Source: Stenocarpella maydis (Eukaryota; Ascomycota; Sordariomycetes; Diaporthales; Diaporthaceae). Taken from it: 64,000 nt of DNA. Positions 12,939 to 24,620 of the stretch are shown piece after piece (within the stretch, counting starts at the first letter, position 1; each line of letters begins with the position of its first letter). The stretch is taken from assembly GCA_002270565.1 (NCBI GenBank), contig NQMI01000136.1, positions 60,796-124,795 on the forward strand, read 5' to 3'. A program made the position numbers and the translations under genes. Below the pieces are notes generated by a model, which did not search any database, was not told the DNA's origin, and worked only from the letters and a program-made list of their open reading frames with translations.

Positions 12939-13551
12939 TCAGAAGTCAGGCGCACAGTACAGGCTTCCGTTGTTGTTGCCGATGTACTCCTCTGTCCGAG
13001 CCTGTGCTAGTGACCTGAAGGCTTGCCTGGAAGGCCGGTTCGTGCACTTACAAAAGTTGATCACTGAAAAGTTCTTCTGCTTTCCGTTCTCGCCCTTCTT
13101 CTCACAGTAGCCCTCGCAGCCTGTGGGGGGAGGGGGTGGTCATTAGCCTTGCCAACCATGGGTGACACCTCGCGGGGCTCACCGAAATTCCGGCCGAACT
13201 GTTCCTCGCCATTCCAAGGATTCTCGCAATAGGTGCAGGTTTGGGAGAAGTCACTGCAGGACGCGTGTTGAGGTCCTTGGCAGGTTTCGCCTAGGAGGGA
13301 AGTGGGCGGTCCGTCATACTTGTCACAGGGAACCAACTCCCAGGCGCTCCACGCAAGACATGTGTCCAGGTCCAGGTCGGTTTGCACGTATTTTCCGGCA
13401 AAGTTCTTGGACAAGGCGTAGAGCCGGACAGGGCGACCCGACTCATCATCGAGATCGTGGATGTAGAAGCCGTGGCAGGTGTTGTTGAAGGGCACAAGGG
13501 TATGCCAGAGAAGCCGACAGTGGCGAGTGCAGCGATGCTGTAAATCCTCGT
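12939..13551 (-). pseudogene. Second CVNH-like gene, apparently 5'-defective
   Basis: This is a paralogue-like neighbour of the CVNH gene at 11194-12072, on the same strand. Mature-protein coding runs through 13183 upward, then exons 13120-13052 and 13006-12939 (introns 13121-13182 and 13007-13051, both GT-AG). The recovered sequence contains FNNTCHGFY, TDLDLDTCLAW, SDFSQTC and the closing EYIGNNNGSLYC, all matching CVNH half-repeat anchor points. The start is the problem: there is no ATG on this strand between 13481 and 13760. A signal-peptide-like stretch (IYSIAALATVGFSG) begins with ACG at 13551-13549, but it is in a different frame from the mature part, with too little space for an intron. 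The gene is therefore a likely pseudogene, or it has a distant first exon I cannot place. Confidence 0.62.
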
Positions 13552-13612
13552 GTTGATCGGGTGTCGGTGAGAGGCGGTTCAGTCCTCGTCGAAGGTTGTC
13601 CTGATCGATCAA

Positions 13613-14024
13613 GTGGTGCAGTTGGAGGAGATTGTTGCAACAGACGGTTCTCCCAAATGACCTGGCCTGAGTGTGGCTTGTTCAGTGACTCAGTATAAGA
13701 TCACAAGAAAGAGAGCCAGCTAGGAAGAGCAGTGCTCGTCTGTACGCTTCCGGGTAAACCAGTCACTTCGGAGAAGCAATTTCGGTTGCCTCTCTAGCAA
13801 ACAGCCAACAGACCGTACAAGCAGATGAGCCCAGGCGTGGGTTTTGTTCCACAATCCACGCGGCATGTGTTCGCGGCAAGTTGGGGCAGTTACAATGTCA
13901 TTCGTTTGTTTCCCCACAGAAATACAAGCAGGCAGTAAAGACCATGCCCAAGCTTCACCGACATGACAGCATCAAAAGCCAAAGACCAGCGCCTTTTTTT
14001 TTGTCCCCCCTCCCCCGGGGGGCC
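13613..14024. other. Intergenic region
   Basis: This short gap lies upstream of the CVNH-like relic and downstream of the glycosylase gene. No ATG occurs on the minus strand in 13552-13760, which is part of the case against an intact upstream exon. I see nothing else. Confidence 0.5.
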
Positions 14025-16850
14025 TCAAGACCCTCCGTTACAACCCGCCTGACCATCCGCCTTCTCCAGAATCTGCAGCTGTCCCTGATTGTCATAAGCG
14101 ACCCGGCCCTCACCGACGGCCTGGCGTATCTCGTCCCGCAGCGGCGTCTTCTCGCCCGTCTTCGGGTCCCACTCCCAGCCCTCCCTCATCCACATCCACC
14201 GCAGGCATGCCCGCAGCTCCTTGTCCTCGGGCAGGACGCGCATCCACTCTGGCTGGAAGGCGCCGTCACGGCCCGTGCCCTTCCAGTCCTGCGCGCGCCC
14301 GAGGAGGATGTCCCGGCAGAAGATTCGCCACGAGTCGAGCGCGTAGCGGCCCGTAGTCAGGTGGCCGATCTCCCAGGCCGTACCGTGGCCCCTAGCCGTG
14401 GTTCTAGCCTGCAGGTCGTTCTCCTTGGACGAGTCGGGGCTTCCGACGACGCCGTCGGCCTTGCCAGCGCCCAGGTTCTGGTCCTCGGGCCCAAAGGCCT
14501 CACCCGCCCGGACGTCCTTGCCGTCGCCCTTGTGCGGGTAGTCCTTGACCCCGTAGCGTACGTCTTTGGAGGGTGGCCGCTCGAGCCATGTGCGCGCGTA
14601 CTTCTGGATCGTCTTGGTCCGTTGGTTAGACAGGCCGAGATGATGCGTCATTGCCTCGATGTCGGCTGGGTCCGCCTCGGCCAGGGCCTGCGGCGTCGGG
14701 TAGCGCTCCATCAGCTGGCGGAACACGGGAATTGCGACCCGCCCGGGAGTTCTGATCAGGAAGGTGACGGCAACCAAGAGGCGGAAGGGGTCGCCCGCCA
14801 GCTCCTCCTGCACGAGGCCGAATCTGTCTCCGGACAGAGGTGGGATTGGAAGTGCCGACACGGTGCCCCGGGCTGGTCGGCTTGTCTTCTTAGCAGTCGG
14901 GCTTGGTGTCACGGCGGCGGTTCGTGCCTCGTCGATCTTCTTGCTGGGAGAAACGAAGAAGGGGGATGCAGCCTGCTTCTGGGCAGGCTTCGCCTTCGCG
15001 GGTGGTGTCGGCGCAGTAAAGGGGTTGCGCTTGGCCGACAGGCCTTGTGCTGCGAACTCAGCCGGTGGGTTGTAGTGCCCAGCTGTCGAGCCGCTCATGT
15101 CCCTTGCCGCTTGGTTCTCTCGGGAAGCCTCCTGGAGCTGACCGAGAATATCGATCATCTCATCAAAGACATCGGGAGCGACGAGTGGCGCAGATTGCGG
15201 TGCTAAGGTCTGGAAGAAGAGGCTTGAGTCTACAGGTGAGTTGTAGAGCTCGGCAGATAAGCCATTAAGCCCACCCTGCAGGTCCTGGGTCGAGGACTGA
15301 TCCTGTGCGTCGAGGTCTGTGCCATCGCGCTTCCTCTTCCGATCTGGTGACACTGAGCTCTGAGCTACGCCATCAACATGCTGTGGGAATAGGCTCTGGG
15401 ATATGGTGGCATCTAGTCCGAGTGACATTGCTCCGAATCCATCCTGGCCCCTATCAAACAGTGACAGAAACTGTCTCCCACCAAAAGAGCTGCCAAGAGC
15501 AGACCGTGACGGCATCATGCCAGGAAATGACCCCGAAATATTGACACCCATCAAGTTTTGCCCCTGGTCGACAAAGAAAGGTGATTTCGCGGGGATCCTC
15601 TCATGCGACTGTTTCGCCTTCTTGGCAACTCGCTGCTGCTGCTGCTGCTTGCCCGCTTCCACCACCGCGCCGTTGGCCAGGGGCAAAGACAAGTCTGCTG
15701 GCCTCACCAACTGAGAACTGAGGTCTCCCGCCTGCTCATTTGGGCCCTTGGCCCCGTTTGTGGCCTGCTGGAGGTTGGATCCCGCTCCGGGTGTGTTGTT
15801 GACCATGCGACGGAAGCTTTCCTCGTTAGCGTTGAGGCCTGGTATGTAATGATCCTTGTGGACCTTGCGGATGTGTTCCTGCATGGAGCGGTAGGCTTTT
15901 CCGTCATAACAGCGCTTATTACAGATGGATCCATCCTGTCGCCGTATGGGACAGACGACCTCAAATCTGGCGTCGTTGGCGGATGACGGCGTCTGCTCAA
16001 TGGTTTGCGCCTTGGTCTTGGTCTTCTTTGCGGTCTCGCTTGCCGTCTTGGTGGGCTGAGGATTGCTTGCAACCCAGTCCGGCGGGGGTTTATCCATGTG
16101 CACAATGCTGTTGTTGACTTGGCTGTCGTCATCATGGACCAGCTGAATGCTCTGCAAGCTCGTCGTGTTCCCGTCCGCCAGGCCACCCCAGAGATGCTTG
16201 CCCGCGACGAGCTTATCACTGGCGTTGAGAGCAGGTGCCCCAAGAGGCCGGTACCTCTCCCTGAAGTCTGTGGCGTGATCATACTCCCTCAACATGCCCA
16301 GATACACCGTAAGGTCGTCACCATAGTGCCTTGCCAGGACCTCGTCCCTCAACGACTTTGCACACTGCACCTGCGCCTGAAAGGCCTCCCAGCCGGCCGA
16401 GAGGCCGATCTTGTACAGTTGCCTGAGATCATCCTCGAAAACCTTGCCCGACATGATGATGGCCATCAGAAATTCCCTCAGGTCGTCGTCAATGTTGAAA
16501 CCACAGAGAAGGCTGCGGGCCGTGTTTTCGTCCATTGGTGGGGCCTCTGGGTTCTCTGGCGTCCTCCATGGTATTGAGTGCCGGCCTGTTGGTGCGTTGT
16601 CATTTTGGTTGTCGTCATCCTCCGACGTGTCATTCTCTGACGTGGGTGAAGAGAATGCGCGGTCGTGAAGGAGGGCCTTGACCTCACCCTCATGGGCCTT
16701 GCTGGAGGTGATGGCCGAGATGAGGAACTCCTTCTCGTTCTCGTCAATCTCAAAATAGTTGAGCAGGTCTCTGGCTGCATCCGTGTCGAGCGTTGTTGAC
16801 CGCGCGCTCGGGCGTTTGGCCGCGACTGACCCGTTGACAACTGCCTCCAT
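14025..16850 (-). CDS. MBD4-like DNA glycosylase domain protein with N-terminal repeats and zinc finger, 941 aa
   Basis: This is a nuclear HhH-GPD-type DNA glycosylase related to the catalytic domain of MBD4, which removes T or U from G mismatches formed by deamination. It is a single exon. The C-terminal domain (about 676-900) shows the MBD4 pattern: LVQEEL..DPFRLLVAVTFL, IPVFRQLMERYPTP, LGLSNQRTKTI, and TTGRYALDSWRIFC in which Asp839 aligns with the catalytic Asp. No Fe-S cluster cysteines are seen, as expected. Residues 24-62 and 109-147 are a clear internal duplication (AARDLLNYFEID..EFLISAI against TARSLLCGFNID..EFLMAII). A Cys/His cluster at 300-331 (C300, C310, C314, H326, H331) looks like a zinc finger. 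The middle (about 340-670) is disordered, with a Gln run. There is no methyl-CpG-binding domain. A role in repair of deaminated DNA is inferred from the family. Confidence 0.85.
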   Translation of the reverse strand: MEAVVNGSVAAKRPSARSTTLDTDAARDLLNYFEIDENEKEFLISAITSSKAHEGEVKALLHDRAFSSPTSENDTSEDDDNQNDNAPTGRHSIPWRTPENPEAPPMDENTARSLLCGFNIDDDLREFLMAIIMSGKVFEDDLRQLYKIGLSAGWEAFQAQVQCAKSLRDEVLARHYGDDLTVYLGMLREYDHATDFRERYRPLGAPALNASDKLVAGKHLWGGLADGNTTSLQSIQLVHDDDSQVNNSIVHMDKPPPDWVASNPQPTKTASETAKKTKTKAQTIEQTPSSANDARFEVVCPIRRQDGSICNKRCYDGKAYRSMQEHIRKVHKDHYIPGLNANEESFRRMVNNTPGAGSNLQQATNGAKGPNEQAGDLSSQLVRPADLSLPLANGAVVEAGKQQQQQRVAKKAKQSHERIPAKSPFFVDQGQNLMGVNISGSFPGMMPSRSALGSSFGGRQFLSLFDRGQDGFGAMSLGLDATISQSLFPQHVDGVAQSSVSPDRKRKRDGTDLDAQDQSSTQDLQGGLNGLSAELYNSPVDSSLFFQTLAPQSAPLVAPDVFDEMIDILGQLQEASRENQAARDMSGSTAGHYNPPAEFAAQGLSAKRNPFTAPTPPAKAKPAQKQAASPFFVSPSKKIDEARTAAVTPSPTAKKTSRPARGTVSALPIPPLSGDRFGLVQEELAGDPFRLLVAVTFLIRTPGRVAIPVFRQLMERYPTPQALAEADPADIEAMTHHLGLSNQRTKTIQKYARTWLERPPSKDVRYGVKDYPHKGDGKDVRAGEAFGPEDQNLGAGKADGVVGSPDSSKENDLQARTTARGHGTAWEIGHLTTGRYALDSWRIFCRDILLGRAQDWKGTGRDGAFQPEWMRVLPEDKELRACLRWMWMREGWEWDPKTGEKTPLRDEIRQAVGEGRVAYDNQGQLQILEKADGQAGCNGGS

Positions 16851-17616
16851 CTCGAGTGACGTGTAGGCTCAAAACAGTCTCACATAGTGAGGCTGTGATG
16901 AATCCTGCAGTGCAAATTTCTTGATGACGCATAGAGAGCGTCACGTCTGATCAAAGCCTGGAATGAAAAGTTGAGTTCTGGAATTGAAGACGAGGTGGCC
17001 GTTGAGGCGTGAGCACGGACCAGAAAACACAGACATACATCCCTCAAAACATACCCGGGCACGCTTGGGTCCTGAAGTCTCAGGCAGCACCAACAGATTC
17101 CTGGCGCTTCTAATCGGTTCGCCCTGCCTGGAGGATTTTGGTCGATGCCAAGTCGGACCCTTATTGATGAGCACTTTCATAAATAAAAGGCAATGTAAGC
17201 TTTGGATTGAGATCAAATGTTTGCCGCTCATTCGGGATTTCAAGCCGGGGGTCAGGCGTGCATGTACACAGACAGTCCCACCCACGTCACAAGGCTAAGC
17301 GACTCCCTCACCACAACAATGTGTTGAGCAGTGTTGAGGACGCAAGAAAATGGTAAAATTGAGACCTGAAAGCTTTGATATACACTCTACCGACCCCGAA
17401 AATTACTCCTGTTCCCGTCACCGCGTCCCCTCTTTCTCTTCCTTCTTTTTTTTCTACTTCGTCAATGCGAGTGAGATAGGAGAAACCTGGGAGGGAGGAG
17501 TCTAAGTTTTGATAACATTATACACATACAGCAGCCACCTGTGGTGAAGAGACCACCGGCCAGGGCCTTGACAGGCCCGTCGTGTCACTGCCCTATCCGC
17601 ATTGCTGTCTTTGTGT
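16851..17616. other. Intergenic region, glycosylase promoter side
   Basis: This region lies between the glycosylase start and the cytochrome c1 stop. A pyrimidine-rich stretch occurs at 17401-17465. No gene is recognised. Confidence 0.55.
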
Positions 17617-18930
17617 TTAGTGGCGCACCTTGGACTCTGCTGGTGGGGCGTAGGCGACCTTGCGGGACTTGAGGTTGGCCCACTTGTACTTCTTGACCCA
17701 CACGCTGAGGGCAAACAGAACCGACGACACAATCAGCACCTGCATGCCCATCTTCTTGCGCTCGTCCATCTCGGGCTCGGCAGCCCAGTTCAGGAACTCA
17801 ACAACGTCCTTGGCCATCTGTGACGTCGTCGCAGGCGTCTCATCCTCGTAGTCCACCAGTCCGTCGAACAGGACACGGGCCATGGCGATACCGGTTCCAG
17901 GGAAGTAGGGGTTGAAGTTGAGGCCATCAGGGACCTTGGCGCCCGCTGGGGGCTCTTCGGGGTAGCCGGTCAGCAGGGAGAAGACGTAGTTGCAGCCGCC
18001 GTGTCGGGCCTTGATGATAAGGGACAGATCTGGGGGCAGGGCGCCGTTGTTTGCAGCCCGGGCAGCCTCATCGTTCTTGTATGGTGCAGGGAGGTAGTCC
18101 GAGAGCTTGCCGGGCCGCTTCTCGATCTCGCCCTCATCGTTGGGCTCGCTGTCGTACTCGTTCTGCTCGGCCAACTCCTTGGCCTCGTCGACGGTGAGGA
18201 CGCTGCCAACTAGAGATCGGTAGGGGATTCTGCTCAGGGAGTGGCAAGATGCGCAGACCTCTTGGTAGACCTGGAAGCCTCTTCGGAGCCTGTTTGGGTG
18301 TGTGAGTTCACATTCGGGGTGTGGGGGATTCGCGTTTGCACGTACGCCTGGTGGTCGAAGGTCTTGAACCACTGTTGGTGCACCCAGGGGTATGCGGTTG
18401 GGTGGAGACTATTTATATGTTGTCAGCTACGAGTCTCGCCTTTTGAAACGCCACCTTGGGGCTGGGCGGTTTGTATATGCCTCAAAACAGCATAGGCACC
18501 CCCCCCCCCAAAGACGCATTTGTTGTCCCCAAGCATGAGCAATAGGCAATTGATCCACTCACCCCTCTTCTGCCTCTGTTGCGGCGAAGGCATCGGAGCC
18601 GTAGAGATGGTAGTACCAAGCGACGGAGCCGATGGCGGCAGCAGTCGACGCTGCGGCGGCGATGTTGAGTCGTCTTCCCTCGGCGGCATTTGCGTTGCTG
18701 GTTGTGGATGCGGAGCGCTATCAGATAGCCCGTTAGCCCCAATTCACAAGCGATGATTCCGGTCTCAAATATATCGTGAGATGGCCGTGGTCCGCTGGTG
18801 CTGCCATCTCGCCCTACTGCCTCCCTCCTTTGTTGGCGGACAGATCGGTTCGTACCTTCGCAAAGTTCATGGCGCCATTTCGTGCCGCGGAGAAGGCGCG
18901 CGTCGAGCGCAAGCAAGACCGGGCAAACAT
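17617..18930 (-). CDS. CYT1: Cytochrome c1, mitochondrial complex III subunit, 321 aa
   Basis: This is the heme-bearing subunit of the cytochrome bc1 complex that passes electrons from the Rieske protein to cytochrome c in the mitochondrial inner membrane. Exons are 18930-18856, 18717-18563, 18408-18346 and 18289-17617; phases close to 321 codons plus stop. The first exon encodes an Arg/Ser-rich mitochondrial presequence ([14 protein letters not shown]). Heme attachment is CASCH at residues 110-114; [14 protein letters not shown] precedes it as in the family. Further family signatures are [20 protein letters not shown] and IAMARVL, the last carrying the probable axial Met. One C-terminal membrane anchor ([15 protein letters not shown]) is followed by a basic matrix tail. 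The intron at 18409-18562 contains an 11-base C run at 18499-18509. Identification is secure. Confidence 0.96.
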
Positions 18931-19602
18931 CTTGGGCAAGGAGCTGCTGCTGCTCGGCTTTCAGAGGATGTTGCGAGGAGATGAGTGGGTGAGTGGGGTT
19001 TGGAATCGAGTCCCAATGCCTGGAGATTTGAGGTTTAGCGGTCGGTAGCCGTTGGATTGAGGTCGAGAGCTAGAGCAAAACCTGGTGCCAGCCGTAACAT
19101 CCCGAGGAATTTGCCAATGAAAGCTGCTCGATTACACCCCCCCCCCCAAAACCGTGCACGGGCCAACACAGCAGAAACGACTGCTGTAAGGGCTGGGCGA
19201 CACACCCACCACCCAAACGCTGAAGGCACCGCACCAACCACCATCATCGCCGTCTCTATGACGGTCACATTCACGAAACGCATAAATGCACACAGGCGCC
19301 ACCTCCATCCACATCATGGCCACCTGCAGCGCATCGGACAAGGTGGTGTACGACTAGGATATGGCATGCCTGTCAATGCAATTGGGATGGGTCAAATTTG
19401 CCCGTCCTTTCTGTGATTATCTGTATGTCCGTCTACCCCAACTGGACCTGACCCAGTCGATACTTTTTTCATGGTAAAACAAACGCCTTGGGAGCCAACA
19501 CTTTTACTTTTCTCAGTCCCGTGTCACAAGCCTACTTGGTCTCTGAGGCTGCCTAATCGACGTCTCAGTTTGGCCGCGGTCGAAGAGGAAGATGTACACA
19601 CC
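18931..19602. other. Intergenic region with a C10 run
   Basis: This is the promoter side of cytochrome c1 and the 3' side of DAHP synthase. A run of ten C bases lies at 19137-19146. I see no gene. Confidence 0.55.
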
Positions 19603-20976
<1,374 letters not shown>

Positions 20977-21767
20977 GGTGATGGGCTGTCGCACGCAAGC
21001 AAGCTTCAATGCACGCTCTTGGGGGATTGGGTATATTGGTCAAGGAAAGGGAGAAAACTAAAGTGGATGCTGGGACGTGTCCCGAAAAAAAAATCAGAGA
21101 AAACTGGCGCGGTGCAGAACTTTGTAGTGTGTGTGTGTGAATGAGATGGATAAAGTTTCGGCCCTTGGAGATAGCCATTGACGTATGCTGATTTTAAACC
21201 AGAGCACGTTGGTCCAAAATTGAGAATTGAGTCACTCTGAGGGGGGGGGGCAGCGGCGGCAGGCACAGTTGGGGCAGGCGGGAGGACCACTCACTTAGCT
21301 GCCCGGCTGCCGAGCCGTAAGCCGTAAGCCGTAAGCTGCCCTGTGTAGCTAGTAGTGGTCCCTTTGACATTGACTCTATTATTCAGACACGGATTCGAAA
21401 TAGTCTATTAGAATCGAGGTGCGCGGCACATGGATAATTTTTTTGTTTCTTTTCGATACCTTTGGTACCTGTAGCTGGTTTACACTCTGACATTGGATGC
21501 TGCAGTGCTCCCGTGTTCGGTGCTCCCGTGTTCAGGCGTCAGAGCATACAGAAGCAAGCCATCGGTCGGCCCAAGGTCGCACAAAAGTCCGGACTTTTCT
21601 TGAATCTGCACGCGAGATCGTCTTGGGGCGACTATTCGGCAGCCAATTGTCAGTTCCTTGACACGCGGCGTCTAACAGCGGGAGCGGTAAAACCAGAAAT
21701 TCCACGTCTGTCAGTCCAGCTTGACCGGGTTTGTAGCTTCTCTCCTGAAGTCCTCAACTACTAAATA
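20977..21767. other. DAHP synthase upstream region
   Basis: This contains a (GT)n stretch near 21126-21138, a ten-base G run at 21241-21250, and three direct copies of GCCGTAA in a row near 21314-21334. It is probably promoter and 5' leader of DAHP synthase. There is no gene. Confidence 0.5.
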
Positions 21768-22988
21768 TTAGCCATTGGCCCTTCTTTCATGTCCTGACCG
21801 ATTGGCGGCCTGAATGCGATTCGAGCGGCGCCAAGACGAGCTCCAGGTCAAGTGTAGAGACGTCAGTCGGTCCTTGCCTGTGCCGTCCGGGACCGAAACC
21901 TCAACACCACTCAGGAAGCGCAGCCAGCTCGCCGAGGAAGCCAACTTACTGCCGTTAATCTTTCCATATAGCCATTTCAGTCCCATAGTACTGACAGCAC
22001 ATGTGAGCCCAGAGAATGTGAATAGCCCAATTCTCTGATGCGTGCTGAGAATACTGAAGATGGGGTATGGATAACTGATGAACGTGTCAGCTTGTTGTCT
22101 GTTTTCCTGTTGAGCAGTGAAACTTGCGTCTGATTGTGCGAGAAGGTGTACTCAATCCATGCCCCTGGTGTGTCGTCAGTGATTTGCTTTCATTTCTCCT
22201 ACAATCGGATAAGGTGGATGCAGAGGGATGTCCATGGCTCCGTGATTGTCCCGCGGTTGATCCTGAGGCTTCCAGAGACCACGTGCTTGTACAAAAAGAA
22301 CTTACAATAAGCAAAGGCCAAGAAGGTGCTCAGAGTCAACGCCCCCTGGAATTTGATGGTCCATGGCGGGCTGAGAAGCAGGAGATCCAACGTCAACATT
22401 ATCGCCGGCACTACATTATCCGGCGTCAGCTATCAAAACACCATGGTGAGTTCCGGGGATCTTCAAAGGGCCCAACAGATACGTCGTGGTCATATGATAT
22501 TTCGCACCCGTCTCCCCGTGGCACGACCGGGATGACCAAGGAGACAGCCCAAAAGGACCGGACAAGGCCATGAGTGCCTTGAGGAGCGGCTTACTCGCAT
22601 GGAAGCCAAAATCTGGCCAGAATGGAAGCTGGTACTCGTCGGGGACCAGCAGACGCTTGTCTATGGCAGAAATACCCCAGTAGAGTATGCTAACGAGAGC
22701 CTCCAGAGGTGTCGAGCACACTGAAATTACGTTCTTGGCATTGAAGAGCGTTGGGCTCAAGGTTATGTCGGCGAGCAGTCCCAGGACCATACTCGTTAAC
22801 GAGAGTGCCAACCCGATGATGGTCAAAAATTGGAACATGCCTCCGAACTTTTCGTTTTCAGGGTTGGGATTGACAAAGAGCCATCTGAAAGACGCTGAGA
22901 ATGACGCTATGCCGGCCAGATGGATGATGGCAGAGATGGACCTAGACGGCGAGGCCAGTCTTTGCAATGGGTGAGGCGTGCGTGCCAT
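21768..22988 (-). CDS. AIG1/FAR-17a-like integral membrane protein (possible frame defect)
   Basis: This is a multi-helix membrane protein of the AIG1/ADTRP (FAR-17a) family; animal members hydrolyse fatty-acid esters of hydroxy fatty acids. Exons 22988-22595, 22410-22306 and from 22164 downward splice in phase and give HLAGIASFSASF, the conserved PLEALVSILYWGISAIDKR, FHAMPAIMLTLDLLLLSPPW and AFAYWAWIEYTF. The expected next block (ISYPYPIFSILSTHQRIGLFTFSG, then LKWLYGKING) is present at about 22075-21950. However, it lies in another frame, and the ~45 bases between hold no canonical intron that joins them. This suggests a small indel, an atypical intron or a sequencing error. The C-terminus after KING is uncertain, so the stop at 21768 is only the end of the open frame. 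Confidence 0.75.
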
Positions 22989-23639
22989 GGTCGGTGAGCG
23001 GTGCTGTTGCCCGAGGAAGTCTATCGAAGGGGAAGACGTCTTCTGGAATTTGCTGCAGCTGGAAAACAGATTGCAAAACGTGTAACGCCTCGCGTTGGCT
23101 ATATGCGTTGATGCAAGGAAATCTATGTCAAAAAAGGCAGGCTAAAAGAAGAAAGTCTACAAAAGGACCAATCAAGGTGATATGTCTAGGCAAAAATATC
23201 GAAGGCCAGTCAGTATACTCCGCTGTCCGAATCAACCCCGGCAGCCCGGTTGCCTCGGCTCAGAAATTACATAAGCGTGACGTCTCGTGGGTGAGCGGAC
23301 GAGACCTCCGGCACCGTCGGCAGCTCACGGTGCTCCCTCACACCTCATTAAACCGGGAGGCTCCCGTTTACGCTCTGGCTCCGCTAATGCCGGTCTTATT
23401 CCTTCCAAAGCCTTAGAATTTCACTAGGCATTACTGTTGGGCATAATGACTAGGTTAGTTACAGCCCTATCGATAGTACCCCCCCCTCCGGGTATTTGAT
23501 TGAGGGTTGCAGATCAGCAGTTTTCCCTCTCTCTATCCCCTAGCCTGGCGGCAATGCTTCTCATTGCGCTGCTCCCTACAATTACGCTTCTTTAATCTTA
23601 TACCTATATTCTCCTGCTTGTAAAACTCTGATTCCGTGT
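22989..23639. other. Intergenic region
   Basis: This is the upstream side of the AIG1-like gene, with a C7 run and low-complexity bases near 23475-23490. No gene is recognised. Confidence 0.5.
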
Positions 23640-24620
23640 CTTTCGTACGGTGTTCTTGTTCGCCGACTCCAACTTGAAGCTTCTCAACACCTCGGGTGTC
23701 AACTTGTGCGGCTCAGGCCAGATGCTTTCTTACCTACGCATGTCCCGGAAGCCATATCAAGTGACAGCATACGGAAGTTCATCGTCTCAGCGTCAGGACC
23801 AAGCCACCTCTCTGGCCGGAACTCATCTTCATTCTGCCTAAATACTGACTTGTCAGAGTGGGCGACAGCAGGATTTATCCCTTCCCAGTAACCTGCCAGT
23901 GATGGTATGAATATTCCAGAGAGCTCCAATCCCTCTGCGTGGACGACACGGCCCTTATCAACTGCACTACTGGATGGACCTGCAAGGCCTCTTTGACGCA
24001 GGCGCCTAGGGAATCAAGCTTCGATGGCGTCTCCCGGGAACTTTGCGTGAGACGCGGGCTGGCTAGATCTGAAACTAAGATCAATTTCGCCCTGGAGGTC
24101 CTCGTAGAGATTGGGATTCTTGATCAGGTGAAAGAACAATGAGCGGAACGCGATGGGTGTTGTGTCCGATCCTGCAAATAATGCTGCGTCCTTTTTGCCA
24201 GCGTTCCTGAGACATGACATTGTGTCAGGACACGCAACGGCAGGAGGAAGGGCGAAAAACCAACATATGCTCCTTTCTTGCTTATGTCGCCCAGGGGAGA
24301 AGTCCACCTCATCTCACCTTCTCCAGCTGGACGCCATGCAGTTGCTGCAGCATGTCCGTCCGTCTGCGAGACTCAGGCTGAGCCGCCTCATCGATGCGCC
24401 TCGCCACATGGCTTCTCGGCGGACATGCTAATGTTGTCGACTGGTTTCAGCGCCCTGAATGACCCGGGCACGAAAAGCGACAAGGCGAGGGCCGGGAGCC
24501 GGGCCGAAGCAGACGCCACGGCGCGCAAACACAGAAACGGCATCAGCAAGCCCAATGAGTGGACCCACGCCGATGACTCGAATGCCTACCTGGAGATGAG
24601 GGGGTCGGCCTGCAAGCACG
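23640..24620 (-). pseudogene. Cytochrome P450 relic (pisatin-demethylase-like class)
   Basis: Pieces of a fungal P450 occur in the right order on the minus strand but in different frames. The I-helix oxygen-binding motif AGSDTT with LFFHLIKNPNLYEDLQ lies near 24165. The K-helix region LGACVKEALQVHPVVQ near 24000 has EALQ where E-x-x-R is required. The region LSGIFIP..AVAHSDKSVFRQ..DEFRPERWLG lies near 23930-23790. The heme-loop region ends in GTCVGKK near 23715, keeping the Cys but lacking the usual F-x-x-G-x-R before it. Frame changes occur between the K-helix and the PERW region, and no N-terminal membrane anchor or start is found. The loss of both key arginines and the frame breaks make a functional enzyme very unlikely. 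Substrate class is a guess. Confidence 0.75.

Noticed and set aside
13881..15206. 441-codon plus-strand open frame
   Set aside because: It is antisense to the MBD4-like glycosylase; composition is that of complementary GC-rich codons.
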